From NCBI GenBank assembly GCA_027486275.1, contig JAIXPM010000327.1:1-8058 (forward strand): a stretch of DNA of 8,058 nt, written 5' to 3'. The notes under the pieces are model-generated. The model made no database searches. It worked only from the letters and a program-made list of their open reading frames with translations, and was not told where the DNA came from. This DNA is from Sphingomonadales bacterium. Lineage in GTDB: Bacteria > Pseudomonadota > Alphaproteobacteria > Sphingomonadales > Sphingomonadaceae. Made by a program: the position numbers and the translations under genes. Below are positions 6,997-8,058 of the stretch, piece by piece (positions within the stretch are counted from its first letter, which is position 1; every line of letters begins with the position of its first letter).

Positions 6997-7806
6997 TCAG
7001 CGATGCCGGAACAGGGTGACGAAATGGCGCCGTTCCATCGTGTGGGTGGCTTCCAGCGGATTGGCGGCAAACGGATATTCCACCACGACATTGTCGATCT
7101 TGTCCGAAAGCTTGGGCGGGATACGGCTGGTTACTGCGGCTTCCAGCGTTTCGATATCGATCTTGAGCGTGTTGATGCGGCCATGTTTGGCGATGATCGC
7201 GGCCAGCACCTCGTTGCTGTCGGCACAGGGCACTTCGATCCAGGCGCCGGTTTCGCGGCCCACACCGCCATAACGGCCGGTCGGCTCCCAGCCGAACTGC
7301 ACCATACCGTTTTCGGTCCCGACAGCGGTTTCGGCCAGCGTCACCCGATCGCCGAACTGGGCAAGATTCTTCTTCAGCCGTTCGATGTTGCGCGGCACCG
7401 GTTCGTGGCAATAGATCACCGCATCGGGCCGACGCGACAGGAAGAAGGCTGCCGAAATGCCGATATTGGAACCGAAATCCACGACCACCTGGCCATTGGC
7501 GGGCGCATCATAATCGCCGCGCAGGAAAATCTCGTTGATGGTCTGCACATCGTCGGGGGAATAGGTGGTCAGCGTGATCGGGCCTTGCGGCGTACGCACA
7601 GTAATATCGGCCGGATACTGTCCGCCGTTCGACACATAGCGCTTCAGGAAATCAATAGGCGCATCCACCTTGGCCAGCGCATTGGCGGCGGCAACATAGT
7701 GGCGGCGTTCGAACAGGGCGCGCAAAATGACGGCAGGTGTCCGCCGGTGGCGCGCCACTGAATCAAGCGATTGCCCCGGATCGGTCGCCGGCTGGCCGGT
7801 ATCCAT
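6997..7806 (-). CDS. FkbM-family SAM-dependent methyltransferase
   Basis: Predicted SAM-dependent methyltransferase of 269 aa. FkbM members often O-methylate sugars or polyketides and are common in surface-polysaccharide loci. Visible: SAM-binding motif I VVVDFGSNIGISAAFF (107-122), the acidic residue of motif II in CHEPVP (Glu135), and the FkbM-type LKIDIET (214-220) followed by VVVEYPF (240-246). An N-terminal region of about 100 residues precedes the methyltransferase core. The ATG at 7806 has AGGGAG 6 nt upstream, which supports it over an in-frame ATG 15 codons earlier at 7851 that falls in the palindromic spacer. It begins the tightly packed group FkbM, acyltransferase, SDR (gaps of 8 and 4 nt). 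The target hydroxyl is unknown. Confidence 0.87.
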   Translation of the reverse strand: MDTGQPATDPGQSLDSVARHRRTPAVILRALFERRHYVAAANALAKVDAPIDFLKRYVSNGGQYPADITVRTPQGPITLTTYSPDDVQTINEIFLRGDYDAPANGQVVVDFGSNIGISAAFFLSRRPDAVIYCHEPVPRNIERLKKNLAQFGDRVTLAETAVGTENGMVQFGWEPTGRYGGVGRETGAWIEVPCADSNEVLAAIIAKHGRINTLKIDIETLEAAVTSRIPPKLSDKIDNVVVEYPFAANPLEATHTMERRHFVTLFRHR

Positions 7807-7812
7807 CGCACA

Positions 7813-7818
7813 CTCCCT
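7813..7818 (-). promoter_or_regulatory. Ribosome-binding site of the FkbM gene
   Basis: AGGGAG on the minus strand, 6 nt before the ATG at 7806. It fixes the start at 7806 rather than at the in-frame ATG 15 codons upstream. Confidence 0.7.
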
Positions 7819-7830
7819 TTTCCAGCCGTC

Positions 7831-7864
7831 AGGCTTGTCGCAGCGCAACAAGGCTTGTCAAGCC
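7831..7864. repeat. Direct repeat of AGGCTTGTC with overlapping palindromes
   Basis: AGGCTTGTC occurs at 7831-7839 and again at 7851-7859, exactly 20 bp apart. The second copy lies in two overlapping odd-centred palindromes: GGCTTG-T-CAAGCC (7852-7864) and ACAAG-G-CTTGT (7848-7858). A third pairing, CTTGT (7834-7838) with ACAAG (7848-7852), could form a small hairpin. Two sites spaced by about two helical turns are the geometry expected for a dimeric regulator, but a chance arrangement is not excluded. Confidence 0.55.
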
Positions 7865-7893
7865 ACAAACCGGCCAGACTCACTGCACCCTGG

Positions 7894-8058
7894 TTACGGC
7901 TTTTCCAGCAGAATACGGCGCGCCAGCCACCAACCTTGCACGATGCGCACGCCATAACCGGCGGCATAGGCCATCGCCAGTCCGGTTATCCCGAACGGCG
8001 GCACCAGCACCAGGGCCAGCGCCAGCATCAGCGCCGCGCCGGCCACCATGAAGATCAG
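7894..8058 (-). CDS. C-terminal end of a multi-pass membrane protein, probable polysaccharide flippase
   Basis: Only the last 54 codons are present; the frame is open to the right edge and ends in TAA at 7894-7896. The residues form two hydrophobic segments, about 3-20 (MVAGAALMLALALVLVPP) and 22-47 (FGITGLAMAYAAGYG onward), then a short basic tail ARRILLEKP. A paired final helix with the pattern P-x-G-I-x-G-L-A is what I expect at the end of Wzx/MATE-type oligosaccharide flippases, and the glycan-type neighbours agree. This is pattern-based; another polytopic membrane protein is possible. High-GC codon use and strand match the downstream genes. It is probably in the same transcription unit or just upstream of the 7807-7893 spacer. 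Confidence 0.6.
   Translation of the reverse strand: MIFMVAGAALMLALALVLVPPFGITGLAMAYAAGYGVRIVQGWWLARRILLEKP

Larger units (their letters stand above)
7807..7893 (-). promoter_or_regulatory. 87-bp spacer with candidate -35 element and palindromes before the FkbM gene
   Basis: Non-coding gap between the membrane-protein stop and the FkbM start, the largest gap between genes in the window. On the minus strand it contains a perfect TTGACA at 7861-7856. No convincing -10 follows: the best hexamer, at 16 nt spacing, is GACAAG with three matches to TATAAT. TTGACA sits inside a perfect palindrome (7852-7864). The gap could hold an internal promoter with an operator, or an attenuator. The call is based on pattern only. 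Confidence 0.35.

Noticed and set aside
6335..7761. Long plus-strand open frames opposite the SDR, acyltransferase and FkbM genes
   Set aside because: Antisense shadows with no recognisable motif and no ribosome-binding context; the minus-strand genes explain the region.
7852..7872. Rho-independent terminator after the membrane-protein gene
   Set aside because: On the minus strand the hairpin has only a 5-bp stem (GGCTT/AAGCC) and is followed by TTGTTG rather than a U-run, so it is too weak to call as a terminator.

Overview
The window is GC-rich, almost fully coding DNA, with alanine-rich proteins and strong G/C third-position bias. This suits a high-GC proteobacterium. A sphingomonad-type alphaproteobacterium is my best guess, but no marker in the window proves it. 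No RNA gene, insertion sequence or CRISPR array is visible.

Layout. Positions 1-1764 (+) hold the 3' part of an ABC-F translation-factor ATPase gene, cut by the left edge and probably a core chromosomal gene. Everything else reads on the minus strand and converges on it, with overlapping stop codons (1761-1764). In the direction of transcription (right to left) the genes are: the last 54 codons of a multi-pass membrane protein, probably a polysaccharide flippase (8058-7894); an 87-bp gap with overlapping palindromes; an FkbM-family methyltransferase (7806-6997); a small left-handed beta-helix acyltransferase (6988-6497); a FabG-like short-chain dehydrogenase (6492-5749); a 72-bp gap; a free-standing acyl carrier protein (5676-5446); an AMP-forming acyl ligase (5427-4054); a LuxE-like acyl-protein synthetase (4057-2963); and a LuxC-like acyl reductase (2966-1761).

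How the genes may work together. The ligase, ACP, LuxE and LuxC form a tightly packed module, with ATGA start/stop overlaps at ligase/luxE and luxE/luxC. They could activate a carboxylic acid, load it on a dedicated carrier, pass it through a LuxE-type cysteine and reduce it to an aldehyde. The SDR could reduce a 3-oxoacyl group or the resulting aldehyde. Upstream, the beta-helix acyltransferase, FkbM methyltransferase and putative flippase are typical of surface-glycan loci. No luciferase (luxA/luxB) or luxD gene is present, so this is not a bioluminescence operon. The best reading is a cassette that makes an unusual acyl or aldehyde-derived building block linked to an exported glycan or glycolipid. 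The substrate and product cannot be read from the sequence. Two adjacent adenylating enzymes next to one ACP and one LuxC reductase are the most unusual feature.
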